Source: an uncultured Mediterraneibacter sp. (GTDB lineage: Bacteria > Bacillota > Clostridia > Lachnospirales > Lachnospiraceae). From it: a stretch of DNA of 35,065 nucleotides. The stretch covers positions 1-35,065 of the forward strand of contig CALWFV010000039.1 of NCBI GenBank assembly GCA_944377745.1. The letters run 5' to 3'. The position numbers and the translations under genes were made by a program. Position 1 is the stretch's first letter. The number at the start of each line of letters is the position of its first letter. The notes under the pieces are model-generated. The model made no database searches. It saw nothing but the letters and a program-made list of their open reading frames with translations, and was not told the DNA's origin. This document shows positions 16,834-27,088 of the stretch, one piece after another.

Positions 16834-19284
16834 ATGGGAGAGGTACGTTTTGAACTGGATTGTGACACAACAAGCCCACACTTTCATGATGGATTGGAAA
16901 TTATGTATATTCTTTCCGGGAGGATCGCAGTGATGCAGACGGGGAAAAATTATCTGCTCGGACCGGAAGACCTGATCGTATTTAATCCTTTTGAATACCA
17001 TGAACATTACAGGGAAGCGGGAAACCATACGCTGTCCCTGTTTATACCTTTTGAACTGCTGCAGGATGCAAAGATAGGGAATATTGTATGCTGCAGCCGT
17101 CTCTATCCAGAGAGGGAGGACTTCTTTGTCCTGCTGCGCGCAAAGCTGGCTGTCCTGTACCGGGAAATTTCAGACCGCACGGAAGAGTCAGAACTTCGGA
17201 TCAAAAGTCAGATATACGGGCTTCTTGCAGTTTTGAAACAGCAGTTTGAAGAGCCGGAGGATATAGGGGGCGGGGAAGATGAGCGCGGCAGGATACGCCG
17301 CGCCCTGAACTATATCCTGGAGAATTACACAGAAGAGGTAACGCTGCAGGATGCGGCAGACAGGATTTTTGTATCGAAGGGACAGCTTTCAAGGATGTTC
17401 CGAAAATATATGGATATGTCGTTTGCAGACTATCTCCGCAAACTCCGCACAATACAGGCGGCGCATCTTCTGCGGTCCACGGAAAAGAAAATTACAGACA
17501 TAGCCCTTGAATGCGGGTTCAGCAATACGAACACAATGATCCTGAATTTCAGGGAGGAATATGGAGAAACTCCGGGAGCTTACAGGAAGAGCCATCCGAA
17601 GGGGGCACGGGAAGAGAAGGAGGGCGAGGAAAGGACAGGGATCTCGTTCATGCCGCTTTTGAAATATGCGGTGAGAGAAGAGGAATATCATCCGCTGACC
17701 CTAAAACAGCAGAAAGCCATGCAGATCCATATCGATATGGACCGGCAGGGAATCCCTTTTTCTGTCTGCAGCAGGGAGGCGGTCACGCTGGGAAACGCCA
17801 AAGAGCTTCTTACGGAAAATATGAGAAACGCAGTCAGGGAAGCGGTAGAAGTGATCGGATTCCGATACGGGATAGTGAGCGGGCTTTTTGACGACGCGCT
17901 GGATGTATACCACGAGGATGAAAACGGAGACGTGCGCTTAAGTTTTACCTATATGGACATGGTCATCGACTTTTTGGCTGACACGGGGATAACGCCCTGG
18001 ATCGAGCTGGGAAATACGCCGCTGGCGCTTGCACCGGAAAACCCGGAGATTTACGGTTCTTCCTGCGTCAGCCTTCCGACGGACCTGGGAAAATGGGGCA
18101 GCCTGGTAAGGGGCGTCCTTTGCCATTTTCAGGAGAGATACGGAAGGGAATCCTGCGCAGGGTGGAAATTTTCCGCTATGAATGAAGTTTACGCGACGTA
18201 TTTTGTCTTTACGGAAGAGGATTACCTGGAATATTACAGAGAAACTTACCGATGCCTGAAAGAGACTATGCCTGAAGCGCGGATCGCAGGATGGACGATG
18301 GATACGGCGTTTCTCCGCAGATTTGAAGGGCGGACGCTGGAAAAATTTTTAAAGTACAGTAAAGAGCAGGGATGCATCCCGGATGAGTTCTCTTTTCAGA
18401 TCCTGCAGGCGGATGTTTCCCAGGTTGATATAAAGTCAAGCGGAAGAGAGATAACGGAAGGGACCGGAAAGCAGGACAGAGAGCATACGCCGATCAATGC
18501 CAATGAAAATATCCTCTCGGAAGATCTTGATTATGTACATGGGATACTTGAACGGCACGGGTTCGGGGAACGCCCTGTCGCAGTGACGAGATGGAACGCG
18601 TCGTCGTGGTACGGCAACCTTGCTGAGGATACGTGCTTTAACGGGGCGTTGGTATTTAAGGCTTATCTGGAAAACGCGGGGAAGATGGAGGCGCTCTCTT
18701 ATTCTAACCTGACGGACATTTCAGAGAGGATGCTTACTAATATCAACCTGTTCTCAGGAGGGCTCGGGCTGATGACATACCAGGGGATTCCCAAGGCGGC
18801 GTTCCATGCGATGGAACTGCTGAACCGGCTGGACCATGTCCTTCTGGAGAAGGGGGACGGATATGCAGTTACGCGCTCAGAAGACGGGAAACGCTTCCAG
18901 ATCGCGATGTACCATTACTGCCATTATGATCCGGATACTCATCTGAACCACTCGCTTCCCCCGGAAGAGGAGCGCACATATGACCGGTATTACGATTTTG
19001 TGGATCCCGGGACAAAGATCCTGCGGTTTTCTGTTTCCGGCATGGAAGAGGGAACTTATGATAAAGAGACATATACGGTCAGCAGGGAATGCGGGAGCAG
19101 CTATGACCTGTGGATGAAGATGGGGGCGCCGGAGACAGTGACGCGGCGGCAGAGGGATTATATCAGGAGCATGTCCCTCCCGGGATACCAGTATGAAAAA
19201 ATGTATGTCGGAGAAGGAATGTTCCAGATCTCCGCTGCTTTAAAAGCACATGAAATAAGGATAATATGCATTAAAAAAAGATAG
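16834..19284 (+). CDS. AraC regulator fused to a GH39-like domain lacking the nucleophile
   Basis: The 816-residue protein has a cupin sensor at residues 1-110 (SPHFHDGLEIMYILSGR), an AraC DNA-binding domain at about 150-250 (LQDAADRIFVSKGQLSRMFR and ITDIALECGFSNTNTMILNF), and a beta-xylosidase-like GH39 barrel from about 290 to the end. The acid/base position is kept (Asn450-Glu451 in FSAMNEVY). The place of the nucleophile, normally Glu in a TEWNSS-like motif, reads VTRWNASS, with Arg586. The barrel should therefore bind but not hydrolyse sugar, making a ligand-sensing regulator. AraC-GH39 fusions are known in clostridia. It starts 24 bases after the previous gene, within its operon. A candidate target is the 21-bp repeat at 19328. 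Confidence 0.9.
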   Translation: MGEVRFELDCDTTSPHFHDGLEIMYILSGRIAVMQTGKNYLLGPEDLIVFNPFEYHEHYREAGNHTLSLFIPFELLQDAKIGNIVCCSRLYPEREDFFVLLRAKLAVLYREISDRTEESELRIKSQIYGLLAVLKQQFEEPEDIGGGEDERGRIRRALNYILENYTEEVTLQDAADRIFVSKGQLSRMFRKYMDMSFADYLRKLRTIQAAHLLRSTEKKITDIALECGFSNTNTMILNFREEYGETPGAYRKSHPKGAREEKEGEERTGISFMPLLKYAVREEEYHPLTLKQQKAMQIHIDMDRQGIPFSVCSREAVTLGNAKELLTENMRNAVREAVEVIGFRYGIVSGLFDDALDVYHEDENGDVRLSFTYMDMVIDFLADTGITPWIELGNTPLALAPENPEIYGSSCVSLPTDLGKWGSLVRGVLCHFQERYGRESCAGWKFSAMNEVYATYFVFTEEDYLEYYRETYRCLKETMPEARIAGWTMDTAFLRRFEGRTLEKFLKYSKEQGCIPDEFSFQILQADVSQVDIKSSGREITEGTGKQDREHTPINANENILSEDLDYVHGILERHGFGERPVAVTRWNASSWYGNLAEDTCFNGALVFKAYLENAGKMEALSYSNLTDISERMLTNINLFSGGLGLMTYQGIPKAAFHAMELLNRLDHVLLEKGDGYAVTRSEDGKRFQIAMYHYCHYDPDTHLNHSLPPEEERTYDRYYDFVDPGTKILRFSVSGMEEGTYDKETYTVSRECGSSYDLWMKMGAPETVTRRQRDYIRSMSLPGYQYEKMYVGEGMFQISAALKAHEIRIICIKKR

Positions 19285-19327
19285 CGCGCCGTTTAGACAG
19301 TGCATTTTCGCCTGGTTTTCGGAAATA

Positions 19328-19369
19328 ATCACGAAAAATGAAAAAATCATCACGATTTTTGACGCATTG
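19328..19369 (+). promoter_or_regulatory. Second type of AraC-like operator, 21-bp direct repeat
   Basis: ATCACGAAAAATGAA (19328) and ATCACGATTTTTGAC (19349) are direct repeats exactly 21 bp apart, two helical turns, sitting between the AraC-GH39 gene and the second symporter gene. TTGACG (19359-19364) and TTGGAA (19367-19372) are possible -35 boxes, but only a weak -10 (GATAAG, 19389-19394) is seen. The sequence differs from the ACAAAAT type, suggesting a different regulator. Confidence 0.5.
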
Positions 19370-19498
19370 GAACGAAAAAAAGAGAACTGATAAGGGAAAA
19401 GTGGAAACAGGGAAGGACAGAAACGGGACCGAACAGGGAGCAATGAAAGGGAGGAAGGTGATAAAGTATAGGAAAATAAAAAGGAAGGAAGAGAAACA

Positions 19499-20857
19499 AT
19501 GAATCAGAAAACACAAAAGGTAGGGTTGTTTGAAAAACTTGTTTATGGTTCCGGTCAGGTCGGAATGAACGTCATGTATACGCTTTTCAGTTCGTATGTC
19601 ATGATCTTCTATACGGATACGATCGGGATCAGCGCTTCGTTGATCGGAACAGTCATTCTGGTCTCGAAGGTATGCGACGGTCTGTCGGACCTGGTGGCAG
19701 GGCAGCTGATCGACACACGGAAATCTGCGAAAGGGCACTGTATTCCGGTATTGACCCGCTGGAGCCTTCCGCTCCTTATAGCGCTTGCGCTTGTATTTAT
19801 GGTGCCGGATACGAACCTGGCACTGAAGACAGCATTTATCTTCATTACGTACAATCTGTTCAATACGGTTGTATATACTTATACAACGATGGCGTATGGA
19901 ACGCTTCCGACTTATGTTACAAATGATCCGATCGACAGGTCTCAGATGATGATCTATGCGATGCTGTTTGCAGGGATCACGCAGACTGTGATGGCGAGCA
20001 CGATCGCGCCGATGCTGGACTTTTTCGGAGGAATGGACCAGCAGAGCGCATGGGTGAAAAGCTGCCTGGTATTTGGAGTTGTAGGAGTGATTTTCCTGTA
20101 TGCGAACTGCGTATTTGTGAAAGAGCGCGTGGACAATCCGGCGCCGCCTGAAAATATCATCCAGGGCGTCAAATATGCTGTCCAGAACAAATACTGGCTG
20201 ATCTCACTTGGAATGTGCATGGCTACACAGGTCGCGCTGACGTTCAATCTTACGGTCTCTACATATTATCTCAAAGACGTTGTCGGGAATATGGGGCTGA
20301 TGGGCGCTTTTATCGCCTGCTGCAATATGCCCGGGATCGTTATGATGATCTTTATGCCTCAGATGCTGAAGAAGTTTTCAAAGAGGAGCATGTATCTTGC
20401 CGGAACGGTGATCATGCTGGCGGCAAACCTGGTCTTCGCATTTTCCCCAAGCGGGAATGTGGGGATCCTTATGGGAACGGCGCTGATCAGAGGTATTGGA
20501 TTCGGGTTCCCAATGGGGCTGAATAACGCTATGGTCGCGGAATGTATTGACTACGGCGAGTGGCGCCACGGCGTGCGTGTGCAGGGACCTCTGTTTTCCG
20601 CAAACTCTGTGGCGCAGAAAGTAGGACAGGGACTCCTGACATCGCTGTTCGGGTTCTTCCTGACTGCTATCGGCTATATCGGAACGGCGGAAGTCCAGGC
20701 GGCGCCTACAGTTTCCGGAATTGACGCCTTCTTTAAATGGGGACCGGTCGTAGTGACGCTTCTCATGATGGCGTTCGGATGGTTCTTTGACCTTGAGAAG
20801 AAACTTCCGCAGATACGTGAGGAACTCAGCGCCAAAAACAGCGGCGGGCAGGAATAG
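19499..20857 (+). CDS. GPH family sugar:cation symporter, second
   Basis: The 452-residue product is a full-length twelve-segment GPH symporter. VYGSGQVGMNVMYTLFSSY opens the protein and SKVCDGLSDLVAGQLIDTRK carries the helix 2 acidic residues. The loop after it reads SAKGHCIPVLTRW where most relatives have FGKxRPW, an unusual variant. Residues QNKYWLISLGMCMATQV show an intact TM7. The likely cargo is a glycoside or uronide related to the hydrolases nearby. An AAGGAAGGAAGAG ribosome site precedes the ATG. The metallo-hydrolase gene starts 29 bases after it, so the two are probably co-transcribed from the promoter with the 21-bp direct repeat. Confidence 0.92.
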   Translation: MNQKTQKVGLFEKLVYGSGQVGMNVMYTLFSSYVMIFYTDTIGISASLIGTVILVSKVCDGLSDLVAGQLIDTRKSAKGHCIPVLTRWSLPLLIALALVFMVPDTNLALKTAFIFITYNLFNTVVYTYTTMAYGTLPTYVTNDPIDRSQMMIYAMLFAGITQTVMASTIAPMLDFFGGMDQQSAWVKSCLVFGVVGVIFLYANCVFVKERVDNPAPPENIIQGVKYAVQNKYWLISLGMCMATQVALTFNLTVSTYYLKDVVGNMGLMGAFIACCNMPGIVMMIFMPQMLKKFSKRSMYLAGTVIMLAANLVFAFSPSGNVGILMGTALIRGIGFGFPMGLNNAMVAECIDYGEWRHGVRVQGPLFSANSVAQKVGQGLLTSLFGFFLTAIGYIGTAEVQAAPTVSGIDAFFKWGPVVVTLLMMAFGWFFDLEKKLPQIREELSAKNSGGQE

Positions 20858-20886
20858 CCCAGAAAACGCGGAAGAGAGGCAGAGAA

Positions 20887-21720
20887 ATGGACATATATAA
20901 TTCAAGAAGGCTTTCAGGGACAACGACGCAGATCATGGACTGCACCGGCGTGTATGCATTTCTTGTCGAAGGGGAAGAAAAAGCGGTCCTGATCGACACC
21001 TGTACCGGAGTCGGGGACCTGAAAGGATATGTGGAAAAACTGACGGACAAACCGCTGAGCGTTATCCTGACCCACGGGCACTGCGACCACGCAGGGGGAG
21101 CAGCTCCGTTTGGAACAGTATATCTGAATGATGCAGACCTTAAGCTCGTACAGTATCATGCCGGAATGGATATGAAGATGGACTATGCGCGGTTCTGCAA
21201 TCCGGAGGTATGCGGGGCTATGTCAGAAAAAGATTTCTGCCCGGTCCGCACAGGAGGATACAGCTCCCTCCGGGACGGACAGAGATTTGACCTGGGAGGA
21301 GTGACGCTGGAAGCGATCCAGGTACCGGGGCATACGAAGGGGATGACCTGCATCCTGAACATAGAAGAGAGGACGATCCTCTTTGGGGACGCCTGCAATA
21401 ACGGTCTTTTCATATGGGCAGAGGAAGCGACTACCATTGAAGAATATCTAGAAAGCCTGATAAAGCTGAAAAAGCATGAGCAAAGATATGATACTGTCTA
21501 TATGTCCCATGGAGACGTCACTGTGGACAAAAGGGTTTTGGACGGTTCTATCGAAGTGTGCAGGGAAGTGATGGATGGGAAAGCGGACGGCCAGCCGTTT
21601 GATTTTATGGAACATCATCTTCTTATGGCGAAGAAAACGAATGAAAAAGGCGAGCGCGCAGACGGAGGAATAGGAAATCTTGTCTATGATCCCAAAAAAG
21701 TTTTCCGTGAGCGCACGTAA
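20887..21720 (+). CDS. Metallo-beta-lactamase-fold hydrolase, first of tandem pair
   Basis: The 277-residue cytoplasmic protein has the full zinc-binding set: HGHCDH at residues 63-68, a second His in VPGHTKG, an Asp in LFGDACN and a late SHGD. It resembles the glyoxalase-II-like group, which hydrolyse thioesters, lactones or esters; true beta-lactamase activity is unlikely. Strands such as EEKAVLIDTCTGVGDLK are shared with its neighbour at 21886, as is the C-terminal MDGKADGQPFDFM. It is transcribed with the second symporter and ends in its own terminator, so the two paralogues belong to different transcription units. The substrate is unknown; a lactone or ester from the imported glycoside is a guess. 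Confidence 0.88.
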   Translation: MDIYNSRRLSGTTTQIMDCTGVYAFLVEGEEKAVLIDTCTGVGDLKGYVEKLTDKPLSVILTHGHCDHAGGAAPFGTVYLNDADLKLVQYHAGMDMKMDYARFCNPEVCGAMSEKDFCPVRTGGYSSLRDGQRFDLGGVTLEAIQVPGHTKGMTCILNIEERTILFGDACNNGLFIWAEEATTIEEYLESLIKLKKHEQRYDTVYMSHGDVTVDKRVLDGSIEVCREVMDGKADGQPFDFMEHHLLMAKKTNEKGERADGGIGNLVYDPKKVFRERT

Positions 21721-21733
21721 AAATTAAGAGGAG

Positions 21734-21778
21734 TCTGCCGGGAAACGCATAGATGAGGCGTTATCCTGGCAGATTTCT
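21734..21778 (+). terminator. Terminator between the two metallo-hydrolase genes
   Basis: TCTGCC(GGGAA)ACGC (21734-21748) pairs with GCGT(TATCCT)GGCAGA (21758-21773) around a short loop, with an internal mismatch, and is followed by TTTCTTA. Confidence 0.75.
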
Positions 21779-21794
21779 TATATCAGTAAACAGG

Positions 21795-21855
21795 ACAAGA
21801 TCGGGATAGAAAAAACAAAATAAGACTATATCGGGCGGCTTAAAACTGATATGCT
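21795..21855 (+). promoter_or_regulatory. AraC-type operator plus -10 box of the 21886-28096 operon
   Basis: Half-sites ACAAGATCGGGATAGAA (21795) and ACAAAATAAGACTATAT (21815) are 20 bp apart. TATGCT (21850-21855) starts 35 bp after the second, the same geometry as at 7802 and 11121. It begins a new unit right after the preceding terminator. Confidence 0.75.
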
Positions 21856-21885
21856 TATAGCAGTTCAGGATACGGAGGGATGAGC

Positions 21886-22722
21886 ATGAAATTCTATGAA
21901 GCAGTCAGGGTAAACGATTCTCTTACTATGATAAAGAGCAAAACAGGCGAGCTCCTTTATCTTGCGGAAGGGACAGACCGCGCGGCGCTGATCGACACCT
22001 GTGCGGGCGTGGGGCGTCTTAAGGACTTCGTCTCGGAACTGACGGAGAAACCGCTGACGGTCCTGCTGACCCACGGGCATGTGGACCACGCTATGGGCGC
22101 GCCGGAATTTGAAACGGTCTATATGAATTTAAAGGATGTGCCGCTCTACCAGAGACAGTGCTCCCTGGAAGAGAGAAAGGGGTATCTGGCAGCAGGGCTT
22201 GGCGATGCGTTCGCCCAGATCCCGGAGGACGCTTATGTGCAGCCTAAGAAAGATTACGCATTCCGTGAACTTGCAGACGGGATGGAATTTGACCTTGGCG
22301 GACTCCATATTGACGCGTATGAATTCCCGGGACATACAAAGGGGAGCATGGTGTTCCTTTTAAGGGAGATGAGGATACTGGTCCTGGGGGACGCATGCAA
22401 TACCTCTACATTCCTGTTCGACCAGGACGCGTGTCCGCTCGACGAGTATGTGAAGGCGCTGGAGAAACTCCGCGGCAGGCTGTCGGGAAAATACGACCGG
22501 GTATTTTTAAGCCATCACGATATGGAGACCGGCACGGAGATCATGGACAATGTGCTGGTGGTGTGCCGGGAGGCGATGGACGGAAAAGCGGACGATATCC
22601 CGTTTGATTTCATGGGAAATCACGCGTATATCGCAAAGAAATGCAATGAAAGATTCCAGAGGGAAGACGGGAAGTGCGGGAATATCATCTACAGCAAAGA
22701 GAAAATGAACAGCATTGGCTGA
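21886..22722 (+). CDS. Metallo-beta-lactamase-fold hydrolase, second of tandem pair
   Basis: The 278-residue product is a diverged paralogue of the preceding protein, with the same zinc motifs: HGHVDH at residues 63-68, FPGHTKG, VLGDACN and a late SHHD in place of SHGD. The start at 21886 is preferred to the ATG six bases earlier, because GGAGGG abuts that one and lies seven bases from this one. It is the first gene of a six-gene operon that runs to the ROK kinase, under the ACAAAAT-type operator. The role is unknown. Two differing copies under two regulators suggest two related substrates, for example lactone and ester forms, but that is inference. Confidence 0.88.
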   Translation: MKFYEAVRVNDSLTMIKSKTGELLYLAEGTDRAALIDTCAGVGRLKDFVSELTEKPLTVLLTHGHVDHAMGAPEFETVYMNLKDVPLYQRQCSLEERKGYLAAGLGDAFAQIPEDAYVQPKKDYAFRELADGMEFDLGGLHIDAYEFPGHTKGSMVFLLREMRILVLGDACNTSTFLFDQDACPLDEYVKALEKLRGRLSGKYDRVFLSHHDMETGTEIMDNVLVVCREAMDGKADDIPFDFMGNHAYIAKKCNERFQREDGKCGNIIYSKEKMNSIG

Positions 22723-22754
22723 GGGAAGAAAAAACAGTATATGGAGAAAATAAT

Positions 22755-23690
22755 ATGTGGAATTATAAATATCAGGTGCCGGAAAACAAAAAAGTCCGGC
22801 TGATCGTACATACAGACTGTAAAAATGAAGCGGATGACCAGTATGCACTGGCGCATCACCTGATGACGCCGCGGTTTGAGGTCGAGGGGATCATCGCCGG
22901 GCATTTCTGGAAGAATCCCAGGCAGTATAAAGAGTACGGAACGGCAAGGGCGAGCTATGATGAAGTAAAGAAAGTCCTGGGACTTATGGGACTCGGGGAT
23001 AAATATGCGGTTGTGCGCGGCGCGGAAAAAGGAATGGACAGTGAAGACAGACCGGAAGATTCGGAAGGGGCACAGTTTATCATCCGCCAGGCGCTGAAAG
23101 ATGATCCGAGACCTCTTTATATCGCCTGCCAGGGAGCTGTTACGGATGTCGCTTCCGCGCTGCTCTTAAAGCCGGAGATCGCTGAAAAGGTGATCGTGAT
23201 ATGGGTGGGCGGAGGAACATATCCGGAAGGCGGTTTTGAATTTAACCTGGCTATGGATATAAATGCCGCGAACGCCCTGTTTTCATCAGCGGCGGAGGTC
23301 TGGCAGATCCCTATGGATGTATACAAGACGTTTGCGGTATCTCTGGCGGAACTGCAGATGAAGGTAAGACCTTGCGGAAAACTGGGGGAATATCTGTTCC
23401 GGGAACTTATTGAGGTGAACGAGGAAGTATCCGGGGCAGATATGATCTGGCCCCACGGTGAAATCTGGGGATTGGGAGATCAGGCGTCGGTTGCAGTCCT
23501 GATGGAGGAGCTGGAACGAAAGAGTTATGAACTGATCGATGCGCCCCGTATCGCGGAGGATATGACTTACCTTCACGGACAGAGCGGGAGAAAAAAGATC
23601 CGTGTATATAAGACGGCTGACACAAGGCTTACGCTGGAAGATTTCTTCGCGAAACTTGCCATTAATTACGGAAGGGAGAGAAAAGTATGA
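22755..23690 (+). CDS. DUF1593-like, nucleoside-hydrolase-fold protein
   Basis: The 311-residue protein starts MWNYKYQVPENKK and shows HTDCKNEADDQYAL, with the TD-x5-DDQ spacing of the DUF1593 branch of the inosine-uridine nucleoside hydrolase superfamily rather than the DxDxGxDD of classical nucleosidases. IACQGAVTDVASALL and VIWVGGGTYPEGGFEFNL match later parts of the fold, the latter including the Asn and Asp-rich metal/sugar site (NLAMDINAAN). Such proteins probably hydrolyse an N- or O-glycosidic bond, perhaps of a ribosyl or other pentosyl conjugate. The start at 22755 has GGAGAA upstream and aligns with the paralogue at 34044; an earlier in-frame ATG at 22674 lies inside the previous gene. 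It overlaps the next gene by four bases (ATGA). Confidence 0.88.
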   Translation: MWNYKYQVPENKKVRLIVHTDCKNEADDQYALAHHLMTPRFEVEGIIAGHFWKNPRQYKEYGTARASYDEVKKVLGLMGLGDKYAVVRGAEKGMDSEDRPEDSEGAQFIIRQALKDDPRPLYIACQGAVTDVASALLLKPEIAEKVIVIWVGGGTYPEGGFEFNLAMDINAANALFSSAAEVWQIPMDVYKTFAVSLAELQMKVRPCGKLGEYLFRELIEVNEEVSGADMIWPHGEIWGLGDQASVAVLMEELERKSYELIDAPRIAEDMTYLHGQSGRKKIRVYKTADTRLTLEDFFAKLAINYGRERKV

Positions 23691-25636
23691 AACGAAAGTA
23701 TGAGAATCTTTGCAGACCGATCCGGATCGGGAACGTGACGTTCCGAAACAGGATGTTTTCCGCGCCCATGGGTGGGACGGACATCACCAACGACGGATGC
23801 ATCGGACCGAAGTCCACGGCGTTCTATGAACTGAGAGGAAAAGGCGGGGCAGCTGCCGTCACGGTCAGCGAGTGCATGGTTCATCCGAAGACGGACGGAT
23901 CCCACGCATATCACCTGAGCACGTCGATCCTGAACTCCCTGGCTTCCGCAACCTATACGGCGGACGCGATCCGGCGCCACGGGGCGATCCCCAGCATCGA
24001 GCTGTCCCATTCCGGGATGTACGCGGGGACTTACATGACGGATAAGGCAAGGCAGAAAGAGATGCACCAGTGGGGACCTTCCGATACGGTGCGCCCGGAC
24101 GGAGTGCCGGTGAAGGCGCTGACAGAGGAGCTGATCGACGAGATCGTTGAGGCTTATAAAGAGACGGCTGGGCTGGCAAAGCGCGCCGGGTTTGAGATGG
24201 TCATGATCCACGGGGGACACGGCTGGCTGATCAACCAGTTCCTCTCCCCGTATTTTAATAAAAGGACGGATGAGTACGGCGGATGCCTTGAGAACAGATG
24301 CCGCCTGGCAGTCCGCGTGCTGAAAGCGGTCCGCGAGGCTGTGGGACCGGGATTCCCCATCGAGTTTCGGATGAGTGGGTCGGAGCTGTTCGAGGGAGGA
24401 TATACCCTGGAGGACGGCGTGGAGATTGCGAAGATGCTGGAGCCCTATGTGGACCTGCTCCACGTATCAGCCGGGACATACCAGAGAGGGTTCGGCGATA
24501 CCCACCCTTCCATGTTCAAGGAGCACGGCTGCAATGTTTATCTTGCGGCAGAGATAAAGAAACATGTCTCTGTGCCTGTGGCGGCTATCGGGGCGCTGAA
24601 CAGCCCGGAGCAGATGGAGGAGATCATCGCCTCCGGGAAGGCGGACGTGGTCTACATGGCGAGAGCTCTTCTCGCGGATCCGTATCTGCCCCGGAAGGTG
24701 ATGGAGAACCGGGAGGATGAGATCGTGAAATGCCTCCGGTGCTTTACCTGTATGGCGGAGCGTGCAGCTACTTCCACGAGGAGATGTACGGTCAATCCGG
24801 TGATCGGAAGGGAGATTGAGGGAGACGAGATCCAGCCCGCCCCAGTGAAGAAAAAAGTCCTTGTGGCAGGCGGCGGCCCCGGTGGGCTGTATGCGGCGTA
24901 TACGGCTGCGAGACGGGGACATCAGGTGATCCTCTGTGAGAAGGAAGAGAAGCTGGGTGGTATCTTAAAGAGTGAGCAGGCGCTGCCCTTTAAACATGAA
25001 ATGTATGAGCTGTCCGGGACTTACGAGCTTCTGGCAAGAAAGGCGGGCGTTGAGATCCGGACTTCTGTGGAAGTGACGCCGGAGTATGTGGAGAAGGAAG
25101 CACCGGACGCGCTCATCATCGCAGTGGGCTCCAGTCCTCTGCGTCCGCCGATCCCGGGACTGGACAGAGAAAATGTGGTCGTGGTGAACGACTACTATCT
25201 CGAGAAAGATAAGGTGAGCGACAACGTGGTGGTATTCGGCGGCGGTCTTGCCGGGTGCGAGTGCGCGATCCACCTGGGGATGGAAGGAAAACACGTTGAG
25301 CTTGTGGAGATGAGGGATACACTTGCGCCGGACGCCAATGTGCGCCACCGCCCGCTGCTCTTAAAAGAAGTAGAGAAATACGTAAGCAAGGTGCATACCG
25401 GATACCGCGGCATCGAAGTGACGGAGAAAGGAATCCTCTGTGAGACGCCGGAGAAGGAACAGGTGCTGGTGCCGGGAACGACTGTGATTTGTGCGCTGGG
25501 ACAGCGCCCGAGGACAGACCTGGTGGACAGCTTAAGGGACAGCGCGCCGTATGTCGCCGTGATCGGGGATGCGGGAAGGGTTTCCACGATCACGAACGCG
25601 GTATATCAGGGATACCACGCGGCGCTGGATATCTAA
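23687..25636 (+). CDS. Fe-S/FMN/FAD ene-reductase (Old Yellow Enzyme, enoate/dienoyl-CoA reductase type)
   Basis: The 649-residue protein has the layout of 2,4-dienoyl-CoA reductase FadH, 2-enoate reductases, the bile acid enzymes BaiCD/BaiH and daidzein reductase. Residues 1-340 are an FMN TIM barrel (RPIRIGNVTFRNRMFSAPMG; IHGGHGWLINQFLSPYFNKR). A 4Fe-4S site has Cys349, 352, 355 and 367. A FAD domain (VAGGGPGGLYAAYTAARRG near 395) and an NAD(P)H domain (VVFGGGLAGCECAIHLG near 518) follow. The Cys spacing is x2, x2, x11, one residue shorter than in FadH. It reduces activated C=C bonds with NAD(P)H. Placed between glycosidases, it may reduce an enone-bearing plant aglycone. Translation is coupled to the previous gene by a four-base overlap. 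Confidence 0.92.
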   Translation: MKRKYENLCRPIRIGNVTFRNRMFSAPMGGTDITNDGCIGPKSTAFYELRGKGGAAAVTVSECMVHPKTDGSHAYHLSTSILNSLASATYTADAIRRHGAIPSIELSHSGMYAGTYMTDKARQKEMHQWGPSDTVRPDGVPVKALTEELIDEIVEAYKETAGLAKRAGFEMVMIHGGHGWLINQFLSPYFNKRTDEYGGCLENRCRLAVRVLKAVREAVGPGFPIEFRMSGSELFEGGYTLEDGVEIAKMLEPYVDLLHVSAGTYQRGFGDTHPSMFKEHGCNVYLAAEIKKHVSVPVAAIGALNSPEQMEEIIASGKADVVYMARALLADPYLPRKVMENREDEIVKCLRCFTCMAERAATSTRRCTVNPVIGREIEGDEIQPAPVKKKVLVAGGGPGGLYAAYTAARRGHQVILCEKEEKLGGILKSEQALPFKHEMYELSGTYELLARKAGVEIRTSVEVTPEYVEKEAPDALIIAVGSSPLRPPIPGLDRENVVVVNDYYLEKDKVSDNVVVFGGGLAGCECAIHLGMEGKHVELVEMRDTLAPDANVRHRPLLLKEVEKYVSKVHTGYRGIEVTEKGILCETPEKEQVLVPGTTVICALGQRPRTDLVDSLRDSAPYVAVIGDAGRVSTITNAVYQGYHAALDI

Positions 25637-25647
25637 TGACTTGATGA

Positions 25648-27087
<1,440 letters not shown>

Positions 27088-27088
27088 A

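Noticed and set aside
16046-16879. Minus-strand open frame of 277 codons opposite the AraC gene
   Set aside because: The sense strand encodes a clear AraC protein; the antisense product has no motif.
23666-24463. Minus-strand open frame of 265 codons opposite the ene-reductase
   Set aside because: Shadow of a well-supported gene, with no ribosome site and no recognisable domain.
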